Part shown: positions 9,013-16,987 of the stretch, piece by piece
How positions within the stretch are numbered: position 1 is the first letter of the stretch
How the letters are laid out: each line of letters starts with the position of its first letter
Source of the DNA: Verrucomicrobiaceae bacterium
Lineage (GTDB): Bacteria; Verrucomicrobiota; Verrucomicrobiia; Opitutales; Intestinicryptomonadaceae
Direction: 5' to 3'
Length of the DNA: 64,000 nucleotides
NCBI GenBank assembly: GCA_015061955.1
Contig: SUVO01000011.1
Span: forward strand, 1 to 64,000
Notes under the pieces: model-generated
The model's database searches: none
What the model saw: the letters and a program-made list of their open reading frames with translations, nothing else
Told to the model about the DNA's origin: nothing
Translations under genes and position numbers: made by a program

Positions 9013-10059
9013 ATGAACGTTTCGGGTAGACGTATATTGATATTGGGTGCCAATGGTTTTATAGGATCGTCGTTAACGCTTGGATTGTTGCGTAAAAACT
9101 ACGATGTCGTTGGTGTAGATTTGTCGGATTTTAACCTGAATGAATCGAAAAAATTTGCAAATTTTTTGTTTAGAAAAATCGATGTATTACAGAACTTCGA
9201 TGAGGTCGAATCTTTGATAAAAGAATGCGATATTGTTGTTGCGTTGGTTGCAATAGCTGTGCCATCGATGTATGTGAAAAATCCTATTGCTGTTTATAAT
9301 TTGGATTATGAACACAATGTTCAGGTGATAAAAACGTGCGTACAATATGGAAAGCGTATTGTGTTTCCGTCAACGTCGGAAGTTTATGGAATGTGTTCTG
9401 ATAAAGCTTTTGATGAACGCTTATCACAACTTGTGTTGGGCTCAATCGAGAAAGAAAGATGGATATACTCGTGCATAAAGCAAATGCTCGATCGTTTAAT
9501 TTGGGCGTATGGAAAACACGAAGGCTTGCAGTTTACTATTTTTAGACCGTTCAATTTTATTGGTCCAAAACTCGATAATATAAAGGCTCAGCAAGAAGGC
9601 GCTTCGCGTGTAATTACTCAGTTTGCACACAATATTTTGAATTCAAAGCCCATAAAACTTGTTGATGGTGGTTTTCAAAAGCGTTGCTTTACGTTTATTG
9701 ACGATGGTATTGATTGTTTGCTAAAGATTATCGAAAACAAAAATGGTTGTGCTGATGGACAAATTTTCAATATAGGAAATCCAACCGAAGAATACTCAAT
9801 AAAGGAGTTGGCAGACATTCTTATATCTGCGTTTAAAGAGTATCCAGAATATACGCATTTGGCTGAAAATGCAGAAATTGTAAGTATGGCTGGTAGTGAG
9901 TATTATGGAAAGGCATATGAAGATGTTGGTCGTAGAGTACCTTCGATAGCAAATGCCAAAAGTATTTTGGGTTGGTCGCCAAAAACCGATATTCGTACTG
10001 CCGTAAAGTATATACTCGATTACCATTTGCTTGGTAAAGATTATGAAGCTTGCATTTAA
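9013..10059 (+). CDS. Stand-alone ArnA-type UDP-glucuronate decarboxylase/dehydrogenase
   Basis: A 348-aa short-chain dehydrogenase closely resembling the C-terminal domain of E. coli ArnA, which oxidatively decarboxylates UDP-glucuronate to UDP-4-keto-pentose for aminoarabinose synthesis. Visible matches are the Rossmann motif LGANGFIGSSL, VALVAIAVPSMY, PSTSEVYGMC (catalytic Ser-Glu), RWIYSCIKQMLDRLIWAYG, FRPFNFIGPKLDN and RRVPSIANA, where the Arg aligns with ArnA R619 as I recall it. The N-terminal formyltransferase domain of full ArnA is absent and not encoded nearby. The 3' end overlaps arnD by 17 nt. A bifunctional UDP-4-keto-pentose/UDP-xylose synthase of the Ralstonia type is an alternative, but the adjacent ArnD favours an aminoarabinose-like pathway. 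Confidence 0.88.
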   Translation: MNVSGRRILILGANGFIGSSLTLGLLRKNYDVVGVDLSDFNLNESKKFANFLFRKIDVLQNFDEVESLIKECDIVVALVAIAVPSMYVKNPIAVYNLDYEHNVQVIKTCVQYGKRIVFPSTSEVYGMCSDKAFDERLSQLVLGSIEKERWIYSCIKQMLDRLIWAYGKHEGLQFTIFRPFNFIGPKLDNIKAQQEGASRVITQFAHNILNSKPIKLVDGGFQKRCFTFIDDGIDCLLKIIENKNGCADGQIFNIGNPTEEYSIKELADILISAFKEYPEYTHLAENAEIVSMAGSEYYGKAYEDVGRRVPSIANAKSILGWSPKTDIRTAVKYILDYHLLGKDYEACI

Positions 10060-10930
10060 AGTTGATGTAGATACGTTAGAGGGTACCAGTGTTGGTGTTG
10101 AAAATTTAAGTAGACTTTTTATAAAACACAACGTACCTGCAACTTTTCTTTTTTCGTTGGGGAAAGACCAAATGGGGCGATCAATTTTTCGTATTTTCGA
10201 GAAAGGATTTCTTAAAAAGTGCTTACGGTCAAATGTTGCAGGTAATTATAGTTTAAAAACGTTGCTTCGAGGCACAATTTTACCATCGCCAATTATTGCA
10301 GAAAAATGTAGTTGTGCAATGAAGGCAGTTTCAAGTTGTGGTTTTGAATGTGGGGTGCATTGTTTAAATCATTATAAGTGGCAGAATTTCTTAGACAAAA
10401 TGTCGACAGAGGAAATTGAAAACGAATTCAACGGGGCATGCGAATTGTTTGAAAAAGTTTTTGAGTTTTCTGCGATATCGTGTGGTTCTGCAGGTTGGCA
10501 AGTAGCCAATGATTATTTCAGATTGCAAGATAATTTGAAGTTTTTGTATGCCAGCGATACTCGTGGATATGCTCCATTTTATCCACGTTTAAATGGCGAA
10601 GTATTCAAAACTTTACAAATCCCAACAACATTGTTTACGCTCGATGAACTTTTGGTTTCTAATAAATTATCAGATATTTCTCAAATTCAAGTAAGCTCTA
10701 TTAAAAATGCCGATGTATCGGTTATGACAATCCATGCAGAGCTTGAGGGTATGGCGTATTTGCAGTGGTTTGAAGAATTTCTACTTCTGTTAAAACGCGA
10801 AAATATAGAATTTTTCGGCTTGAAAGATTTTGCTTTATCTTTACAAAATACTAAAACTAATATTAAAGTTTGCGATGTTGAAATGTGCCAGTTTTTCAAC
10901 AGAAGTGGTTTGATTGCAATTCAGAAATAA
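10043..10930 (+). CDS. arnD: ArnD-like deformylase of undecaprenyl-P-4-formamido-arabinose
   Basis: A 295-aa polysaccharide-deacetylase-fold enzyme matching ArnD, which removes the formyl group from undecaprenyl-phosphate-Ara4FN before transfer to lipid A. Conserved blocks are FKVDVDTLEGTSVGVENL (metal Asp), a GVHCLNHYKWQN metal site (His...His), the SCGSAGWQ segment, ASDTRGYAPFYPRL, QIPTTLFTLDEL and MTIHAELEGMAY. I chose the ATG at 10043 because it aligns with the usual N-terminus just before the VDVDT motif; an upstream in-frame TTG at 10031 is less likely. It overlaps the ArnA-type dehydrogenase gene. ArnB, ArnC and ArnT are not in the window. Confidence 0.88.
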   Translation: MKLAFKVDVDTLEGTSVGVENLSRLFIKHNVPATFLFSLGKDQMGRSIFRIFEKGFLKKCLRSNVAGNYSLKTLLRGTILPSPIIAEKCSCAMKAVSSCGFECGVHCLNHYKWQNFLDKMSTEEIENEFNGACELFEKVFEFSAISCGSAGWQVANDYFRLQDNLKFLYASDTRGYAPFYPRLNGEVFKTLQIPTTLFTLDELLVSNKLSDISQIQVSSIKNADVSVMTIHAELEGMAYLQWFEEFLLLLKRENIEFFGLKDFALSLQNTKTNIKVCDVEMCQFFNRSGLIAIQK

Positions 10931-10934
10931 TTTT

Positions 10935-12128
10935 ATGAAACACATTTTATTTATAGTATCAATTCTTGCATGTTCAAGTTTGTTTGGGCAATCGTTAGGC
11001 GATATTTTTGGTGTAGGAACTTCGTCAAAAGAAGAGGCAAAGCCTCAGCAGACAGAGGTGGTAAAGCAAAGCAAAGGCAAAGCTAAAATGCCTAAGCACA
11101 TTTCAAAAGAAATATCACAGGAGGAGTTCGACTCTATCTTTATGAAAGCCTCGCAAGGCAACGATAATGCTCAGTTGGCATTGGGGGTTTTGTATGCAAG
11201 AGGGGTTAAGCCAGTTGTAGTAAATCCAGAGTTGGCACTTGAATGGCTGATGAAGTCGGCAAACAATGGCAACTTGGCTGCCATGACTTACATTGGTGCT
11301 ATTTATAGCGAAGGTAAACTTGTAAAAAGAGATATAAATAAGGCTATCTATTGGCGTGAAATGGCAGCAGAAAAGGGATCTGCAGCCGATAAATACGCAC
11401 TGGCTAATGCCTTTATTTATGGCTATATGTTGCCTGCCGATAAACAAAAAGCTTTTTATTGGTTAACAAAAGCAGGGGAAGCTGGCGATATTAGAGCTAT
11501 AGATCAGCTAATTTCAATATATACTAATAACAACGATACTCAGAATGTAAAACGTTGGAAAACTGAAAAATCGTACGCACAAATAAAACTTGCTCAGACT
11601 GGAAATGTGCCAGCTATGTACGAGGCGTATAGGTTGTATATGACTGGTAAAGGAGGCGTTTACAAAAGCATACCAAAAGCTATTTTTTGGCTAACAAAAG
11701 CAAGCGACAGTGGGCATATTCAGGCCATTGAAACGTTAGCAAATATGTATATCCAAGGACGATATGTTGGTAAAGATTTTGCAAAGGGAATTTCTTTGTT
11801 AGAAAAGTTAGCTAATAACGATGCTATGTACGCTATGAAAATTTCGTCTATATACGGCGAAAATGGTGAAAATCAAGATCTGCAAAAAGCAGAGCAGTGG
11901 CTCGATAAAGCAGCTGAAAAGCTAACAAATATAAATAAATTGCATTTGATATGGAAGTTATGGGCAGGATCGGGTGTTGTGAAAAATCCAAAGAAGGCAT
12001 CTAAATATTGCGCCGATATGATTCACGAAACTAAAGGTGAAAATCAAAAACAATATTTATCGCAAATTAAAGTTGACATAGATTCTGGAAAACCTGCACC
12101 AAAATCATTTTCCGAATTGTGTAAATAA
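10935..12128 (+). CDS. Secreted Sel1-repeat protein
   Basis: A 397-aa protein with a signal peptide (MKHILFIVSILACSSLFGQ). It is followed by a Lys/Gln-rich linker and an array of Sel1-like repeats (TPR relatives), including AQLALGVLYARGV, AAMTYIGAIYSEGKLVKRDI, YALANAFIYGYMLPADKQKA and AIETLANMYIQGRYVGKDFAKG, with the expected A...LG..Y..G pattern. Such proteins are periplasmic scaffolds or signalling adaptors. The ATG at 10935, 4 nt after arnD, places the signal peptide at the N-terminus; an upstream in-frame ATG at 10914 lies within arnD. It ends the long + strand run that began at 2963. The binding partner is unknown. Confidence 0.82.
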   Translation: MKHILFIVSILACSSLFGQSLGDIFGVGTSSKEEAKPQQTEVVKQSKGKAKMPKHISKEISQEEFDSIFMKASQGNDNAQLALGVLYARGVKPVVVNPELALEWLMKSANNGNLAAMTYIGAIYSEGKLVKRDINKAIYWREMAAEKGSAADKYALANAFIYGYMLPADKQKAFYWLTKAGEAGDIRAIDQLISIYTNNNDTQNVKRWKTEKSYAQIKLAQTGNVPAMYEAYRLYMTGKGGVYKSIPKAIFWLTKASDSGHIQAIETLANMYIQGRYVGKDFAKGISLLEKLANNDAMYAMKISSIYGENGENQDLQKAEQWLDKAAEKLTNINKLHLIWKLWAGSGVVKNPKKASKYCADMIHETKGENQKQYLSQIKVDIDSGKPAPKSFSELCK

Positions 12129-12241
12129 TATTTTTGTATGCCGATAAATAGGCTCGAAAATTTTTTTGACTTTTGACCAACAATGCTAAATGCGTGTACT
12201 TGCAATGATTCTCTAAATTCAATGCGTATGCTACTTATTTT

Positions 12242-13147
12242 TTAGATTGAACTTGGTGATATATTTGTTACGCGTTTAAAGATTTTTGAGAATGTATAGC
12301 GATCAGGAAAACCTGCAATATATGATGCTTCTCGAACATTTTTGCCATTTTGTAGTGCACTTTTAGCTATTTGTATTCGCATATTTAATATGCTTTTACT
12401 GAAAGAATGTCCTGTTATATTTTTTGATGCTTTGTTTATTTCGTAGAGGGTTATTTTGAATTTTTTTGCGATAGATTTTGTTGTAGTTTCTATTTTCGGA
12501 TTATTTGAAAATTCAACGAAGAACTTTTTAAGATTTTTTTCTATATCATTTTCGCAAGGTTTCCCAATTTCGTTTTTCAAAAGTGTAAACAGCGTTTCGG
12601 CAAGGTTATTTAAAATATTGCCATTACAATTTGGGCGATAAACATTATTTATATAAACTTCTACAATGCTTTTTATATCGTTTACTATTTCTGAATTTTC
12701 TATAATTCGTAATTCCTTGCCTAAATAGGCTTCCCAAAATTTAGATTTTAAATGCAACCATAAAAAATTCCATTTACCCTTATTTTTAATTATAAAACTA
12801 CTGCCTTGAGGGGCTATCATAATTGAGTTAGTTTTTAACTTATGCAATTTCCCATTATATTCAATATTGGCAGTACCGTTATATGTAATTATTATAAACG
12901 CAAAGTTTTCGTTATCGCGATTTTGATAGAATCCTGCCGCGTGATTGGTTATGGCCGATTCTATTATGCCTCGTTGTTTGAGATAATCGATTTTTGTTTT
13001 TGGTGGTATTTTTATTTTATTTTTCCATTTACGTTTTATATCTTCTGGCTTTGTAGATTGCGTAAGATTTATTTCGGAGCTTTGTTTTGGCCAAAATTGT
13101 AGAGTGTGGTCGGTCTTTTTTATCCATAGAAAGTTCTTTTTTTGCAT
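12242..13147 (-). CDS. AraC-family transcriptional regulator
   Basis: A 301-aa regulator. The N-terminal part (about residues 55-150) looks like a cupin sensor domain (FIIITYNGTANIEYNGK...NSIMIAPQGSSFII). The C-terminal part (about 200-300) has the two helix-turn-helices of AraC/XylS: TTKSIAKKFKITLYEINKA and VREASYIAGFPDRYTFSKIFKR, the second being the family signature. It is divergent from the two DUF5696-like genes with about 94 bp between starts, so it probably senses a sugar released by, or substrate of, that locus and controls it (inference from position). Confidence 0.9.
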   Translation of the reverse strand: MQKKNFLWIKKTDHTLQFWPKQSSEINLTQSTKPEDIKRKWKNKIKIPPKTKIDYLKQRGIIESAITNHAAGFYQNRDNENFAFIIITYNGTANIEYNGKLHKLKTNSIMIAPQGSSFIIKNKGKWNFLWLHLKSKFWEAYLGKELRIIENSEIVNDIKSIVEVYINNVYRPNCNGNILNNLAETLFTLLKNEIGKPCENDIEKNLKKFFVEFSNNPKIETTTKSIAKKFKITLYEINKASKNITGHSFSKSILNMRIQIAKSALQNGKNVREASYIAGFPDRYTFSKIFKRVTNISPSSI

Positions 13148-13193
13148 ACTTTATATAATGTCTAAAATAAAATAATAATGCAAATAATAAAAA

Positions 13194-13222
13194 TTGAAAA
13201 AATCTAAAATTTTGATAAACTT
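13194..13222 (+). promoter_or_regulatory. Candidate promoter of the DUF5696-like pair
   Basis: TTGAAA (13194-13199), a 17-bp spacer, then TAAACT (13217-13222). A GGAGAT ribosome-binding site precedes the ATG at 13242. It is a fair sigma70-type match in an AT-rich region, so chance agreement is possible. The AraC regulator is transcribed divergently and could act here. Confidence 0.4.
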
Positions 13223-13241
13223 ATTTGTGGAGATGTAAATT

Positions 13242-15020
13242 ATGAAAAACAAAATAATATTCTTTTTGATAGGGGTAATCTTTTCGATAAGCGCGTTTGC
13301 ATTTGAAACAGCAAATGTACGCTTTACAAAAAAAGATGGTACGCAAACTACAAAGCAAGTTAAAATGCAAAAACACGATGAAGGCTTTTACAGAGTTTGT
13401 GTTCCAGTTGCAGATATTAAACGCGATATAAAGTTTATTGACGTAATTGCCGACAAAGCAACAGCTAATAAAGGAGAGAAAGGCTTTTTTATTTTGGGCG
13501 ATAGTTCGTATGGCGAATTTACGCAGGATAAAGGTCTTTATGTTCCAACTTGGAGCCATATGCCGATATTCGGTATGCAAAATTCAAAAGGCTCGTTTGT
13601 GGCAATTGTGAAAGGTTTAGTTTACGAACAGAGACCAGCAATCGAAGCTGAAAATGGTAAATATGCAGTGTATGCTCGTTATCAGATTGGGAATATGTAT
13701 TTCGATGCATACGAAGATATTGTTGTAGATTTCTATCCATTAGCCAAAGGTGCTGGATATAGCGAAATGGCAAAGGTGTATCGCGATTACCAGTTGGGTC
13801 GTGGCGAAGTAAAGCTTCTGCGTGAGCGTATAAAGAATAATCCAACATTGGCATATACTGCAGAATCTATTTATGTGCGTATAAAGCATTGTAGAAAAGT
13901 TCGCAATGGAAAAGATAAATCTTTGCGTATGCAAACTGTAGAAACCGAACCACCACTTGAAGTTTACTTCACTTTCGATGATTTGGCTCGGATTATGCGC
14001 GATATGAAATCTGAAGGTATAGACAAAGCTGAAATTTGCTCAGTTGGTTGGAATGTAAGTGGTCATGATGGTCGTTTCCCTCAGTATTTTCCAGTAGAAG
14101 AAAAAATTGGTGGTGAAAAGAAATATAGAGAAGTTATCAAATTGGGTAAGTCGATGGGCTATCAACTTAACTGTCATATAAATCAGATGGCTATGTTCTT
14201 TATTTCAGATAGATGGAACGAAAACGATGTTGCAAAGCGTGCTGATGGTTCATTGTTTGCTGATTATTATCAACCAAGTGGAATGGCGTATCGTCCATGT
14301 TTTCAGCGTGTTCACGATTTATGGATAAGAGACGATTTCCCACAAATAAAAAATCTTGGTCTAAATGGTATTTTCCATGTCGACGTAACATCGTATATTA
14401 CTCCGTTTGAATGTTGTGATCCACGTCATCCACTCACAAGAAAGCAGACAGCAGAGTATCAGAATAAAATCAACGCTTATGCTCAGAAAATCTTTGGTGG
14501 TTTTGCATCGGAAGGTGGTATGGACCACGTTGCAAAAACTTTAGACTACGGCTTGTATTTGTGGGCGTATCCTGCATGGGAAGGTAAACCAGAACGCTTG
14601 GCAACAAAGTATGTTCCATTTTGGCAGTTAGTTTACCATGGTATTATTTTGAGTAATCCTTATTACACAACAATCGATGCGTTGTATCCTAAGAAATATT
14701 CAACATCTGACCAACGTAAAGCTTACGATTATCTCGATAATCCAGAAAATCGTTGGTTGAAAGTTATCGAATTTAGTGGACGTCCAACATTCTATTATAG
14801 CGATTATGTTGACTTTAAGCCAATGAGACGCGCGTATGAAGAATTTAAAAAATTGCGTCATTTACAACTCCAACTTATGACATATCATGGAGAGTTATCT
14901 AAAAATGTTTCGATAACCCGTTTTGAAAGTGGCGAAGAAATTGTTGTAAATTACACCGATAAACCTTACACATATAAGGGACAACAAATTTCAGCAAAAT
15001 CGTACAAACATTTTAAATAA
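13242..15020 (+). CDS. Secreted DUF5696-like putative glycoside hydrolase (paralogue 1)
   Basis: A 592-aa protein with a signal peptide (MKNKIIFFLIGVIFSISAFA). A beta-rich N-terminal domain (to about residue 190) is followed by a likely TIM-barrel region with DKAEICSVGWNVSGHDG, GYQLNCHINQMAMF, LNGIFHVDVTSYI, ECCDPRHPL and FGGFASEGGMDHVAK, ending in a small beta domain. It resembles the DUF5696 family, whose relation to GH101/GH129-type enzymes I recall but cannot verify. Carboxylates in HVDV and SEGGMD are the best catalytic candidates. It is followed 18 nt later by a closely related paralogue with the same architecture. The start has a GGAGAT ribosome-binding site. The substrate is unknown, presumably a host or plant glycan. 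Confidence 0.6.
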   Translation: MKNKIIFFLIGVIFSISAFAFETANVRFTKKDGTQTTKQVKMQKHDEGFYRVCVPVADIKRDIKFIDVIADKATANKGEKGFFILGDSSYGEFTQDKGLYVPTWSHMPIFGMQNSKGSFVAIVKGLVYEQRPAIEAENGKYAVYARYQIGNMYFDAYEDIVVDFYPLAKGAGYSEMAKVYRDYQLGRGEVKLLRERIKNNPTLAYTAESIYVRIKHCRKVRNGKDKSLRMQTVETEPPLEVYFTFDDLARIMRDMKSEGIDKAEICSVGWNVSGHDGRFPQYFPVEEKIGGEKKYREVIKLGKSMGYQLNCHINQMAMFFISDRWNENDVAKRADGSLFADYYQPSGMAYRPCFQRVHDLWIRDDFPQIKNLGLNGIFHVDVTSYITPFECCDPRHPLTRKQTAEYQNKINAYAQKIFGGFASEGGMDHVAKTLDYGLYLWAYPAWEGKPERLATKYVPFWQLVYHGIILSNPYYTTIDALYPKKYSTSDQRKAYDYLDNPENRWLKVIEFSGRPTFYYSDYVDFKPMRRAYEEFKKLRHLQLQLMTYHGELSKNVSITRFESGEEIVVNYTDKPYTYKGQQISAKSYKHFK

Positions 15021-15038
15021 AATAGAAGGACAAAAATT

Positions 15039-16841
15039 ATGAAAAAAGTAATATTAGCAATGCTATCGGTTGCATTGACAACTATTGCATTTGCGTTAGA
15101 AAACGTTACAATTCGTACAACCTATGTAGATGGTAAAGTTACTTACGATACCCAGAAATTCAAAAAACAAAATGGTGGTTTTTACAGAGTTCATATTCCA
15201 GTAGATAAAATCAAACGCCATATGGCACACATCGACATCATTGCCGATGATGCAGTTGCAACAAAGGGCGAGCATGGTTTTTGGGTGATGGGCAATGGTG
15301 CGTCGGGCGAATTTAACAAAGATAGTGGTCAATATCAACCACACATGTGCTCAATGCCAATTTTTGGTATGAAAAACCCTCGTGGCGTTTTTGTTGCAAT
15401 TGTTAAAGGATTGCAATTAGAACAACGTCCACGGGTTGTTTCGGAAAAAGGCACTTACAAAATTTATACACGATTCTTTATTAAACAAAGTGCGTTTGAC
15501 CCATACGAAGACATCATTGTTGACTTCTACTCGTTGCCACTTACTGCCGATTACAATGAAATGGCAAAAGTGTATCGCGATTATCAATTAGGTCGTGGCG
15601 AAGTAAAGCTTTTGCGTGAACGTGTAAAGAATAACCCCAAGCTTGCATTTTCAGCCGAAAGTATTTTTGTTCGCATAAAGCATTGTGTGAAAAGTGCAAA
15701 TTGGAAAAATCCAAATCATAGAGAGCAGACTCCAGAAAACAAAGCTCCATTGAATGTTATGAAGACTTTTGATCAGTCTATGGAGCTTATGAAACAGATG
15801 AAGTCTGCTGGTATCGATAAAGCTGAAATTTGCTCGGTAGGTTGGAATATAGATGGTCATGATGGTCCGTTCCCTCAATATTTTCCTGTTGAAGAAAAGC
15901 TTGGTGGCGAAAAGAAATTTCGTGAGATGCTCGCATTTGGTAATTCGCTCGGTTACAATATGACTTGCCACATCAATCACCACGCATACTTTACACTTTC
16001 AAATCGTTGGGATCCAGCAGAAGCAGTCAAACGGGCAGATGGAAAAACTATTTTCAAATATGGTTTCCAACCAAGTGGTAATGTTTATTTGCCATGTATG
16101 CATCGCCTCTATAATCTTTGGGTAAAAGATGATTTTTTGAAGATTAAAGACTTGGGTATAACTGGTATTTTTCATATCGATGTTCATTCGTGCGAAATCC
16201 CATTTGAATGTTGCGATCCACGACATCCCCTCAACAAAAAGCAATGGGTTGAATATCAAAACAAGATTATCGACTACGCTCACAAAGTATTCGGTGGCTT
16301 TACATCGGAATGTGGTATGGACCACGTTGCTAAGGGCTTAGACTATGCTTTGTATATGTGGTGGAGCTATCGCAAAGACTGGAATACAAAAGATGGCTTG
16401 GCTCAAAAGTATATTCCAATGTGGCAATTAGTTTACCACGGTATAATAATGAGCAATCCGTTCTTGTCGACAGTTGATCCACTTTATAAGCATCCTAAAC
16501 CAGCAAGTGAAAAAGACTGGTTCATGAATTGCTACAATTTTATTTCTGATCCAGAAGCACAATGGTTAAAGGTTATCGAGCTTGGTGGACGCCCAACATA
16601 TTACTTCCAAAATTATGATACAATCAAGCCAATGATTCGTGCTTACAACGAGTATCAGCCTTTGAAGTATTTGCAATATGAGTTGATGGTTTATCATACA
16701 GAGTTAGCAAAGAACGTAACTCTAACACGCTACGAAAAAGGCGATGAAGTTGTTGTAAACTACGATAAAGAAAAGCCTTTTACATATAAGGGCGAGACAA
16801 TAAAACCAATGGGCTATAAGCTCTTTAAGAAAAATAAGTAA
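15039..16841 (+). CDS. Secreted DUF5696-like putative glycoside hydrolase (paralogue 2)
   Basis: A 600-aa paralogue of the preceding gene, clearly a tandem duplication product. Long stretches are shared, including VYRDYQLGRGEVKLLRER, GIDKAEICSVGWN and ECCDPRHPL. The signal peptide is MKKVILAMLSVALTTIAFA. The presumed active-site segments are GIFHIDVHSCEIPFE and GGFTSECGMDHVAKG. The SEGGMD of paralogue 1 becomes SECGMD here while the Glu is kept, and HVDVTSY becomes HIDVHSC, so the pocket differs. An AGAAGGA ribosome-binding site precedes the ATG. It is in one unit with paralogue 1, and a strong terminator follows at 16868. Substrate specificity is unknown. Confidence 0.6.
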   Translation: MKKVILAMLSVALTTIAFALENVTIRTTYVDGKVTYDTQKFKKQNGGFYRVHIPVDKIKRHMAHIDIIADDAVATKGEHGFWVMGNGASGEFNKDSGQYQPHMCSMPIFGMKNPRGVFVAIVKGLQLEQRPRVVSEKGTYKIYTRFFIKQSAFDPYEDIIVDFYSLPLTADYNEMAKVYRDYQLGRGEVKLLRERVKNNPKLAFSAESIFVRIKHCVKSANWKNPNHREQTPENKAPLNVMKTFDQSMELMKQMKSAGIDKAEICSVGWNIDGHDGPFPQYFPVEEKLGGEKKFREMLAFGNSLGYNMTCHINHHAYFTLSNRWDPAEAVKRADGKTIFKYGFQPSGNVYLPCMHRLYNLWVKDDFLKIKDLGITGIFHIDVHSCEIPFECCDPRHPLNKKQWVEYQNKIIDYAHKVFGGFTSECGMDHVAKGLDYALYMWWSYRKDWNTKDGLAQKYIPMWQLVYHGIIMSNPFLSTVDPLYKHPKPASEKDWFMNCYNFISDPEAQWLKVIELGGRPTYYFQNYDTIKPMIRAYNEYQPLKYLQYELMVYHTELAKNVTLTRYEKGDEVVVNYDKEKPFTYKGETIKPMGYKLFKKNK

Positions 16842-16867
16842 TTTTAAATTATAACTATACTGCAAGT

Positions 16868-16905
16868 GAGCGCGACAATCTTTAGATTGTGCGCTCTTTT
16901 TCTTT
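16868..16905 (+). terminator. Terminator of the DUF5696-like operon
   Basis: A 13-bp stem (GAGCGCGACAATCT / AGATTGTGCGCTC with one bulged G) and a short loop precede TTTTTCTTT. Confidence 0.85.
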
Positions 16906-16922
16906 ATGGGATTACATTTATG

Positions 16923-16968
16923 TTGACAAAAAATAAAGCCTTTTTTACTTTTAGATTAAACGTTTAAT
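16923..16968 (+). promoter_or_regulatory. Promoter with a LacI-operator-like palindrome
   Basis: TTGACA (16923-16928), 17 bp, then TACTTT (16946-16951) forms a plausible promoter for the GH5-like gene. Immediately downstream, over the expected start site, lies the perfect 14-bp palindrome ATTAAACGTTTAAT (16955-16968) with a central CG, as in LacI/GalR-family operators. The position suggests repression by a LacI-type regulator, none of which is encoded in the window. Confidence 0.5.
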
Positions 16969-16987
16969 ATATATCGAATACACTTTT

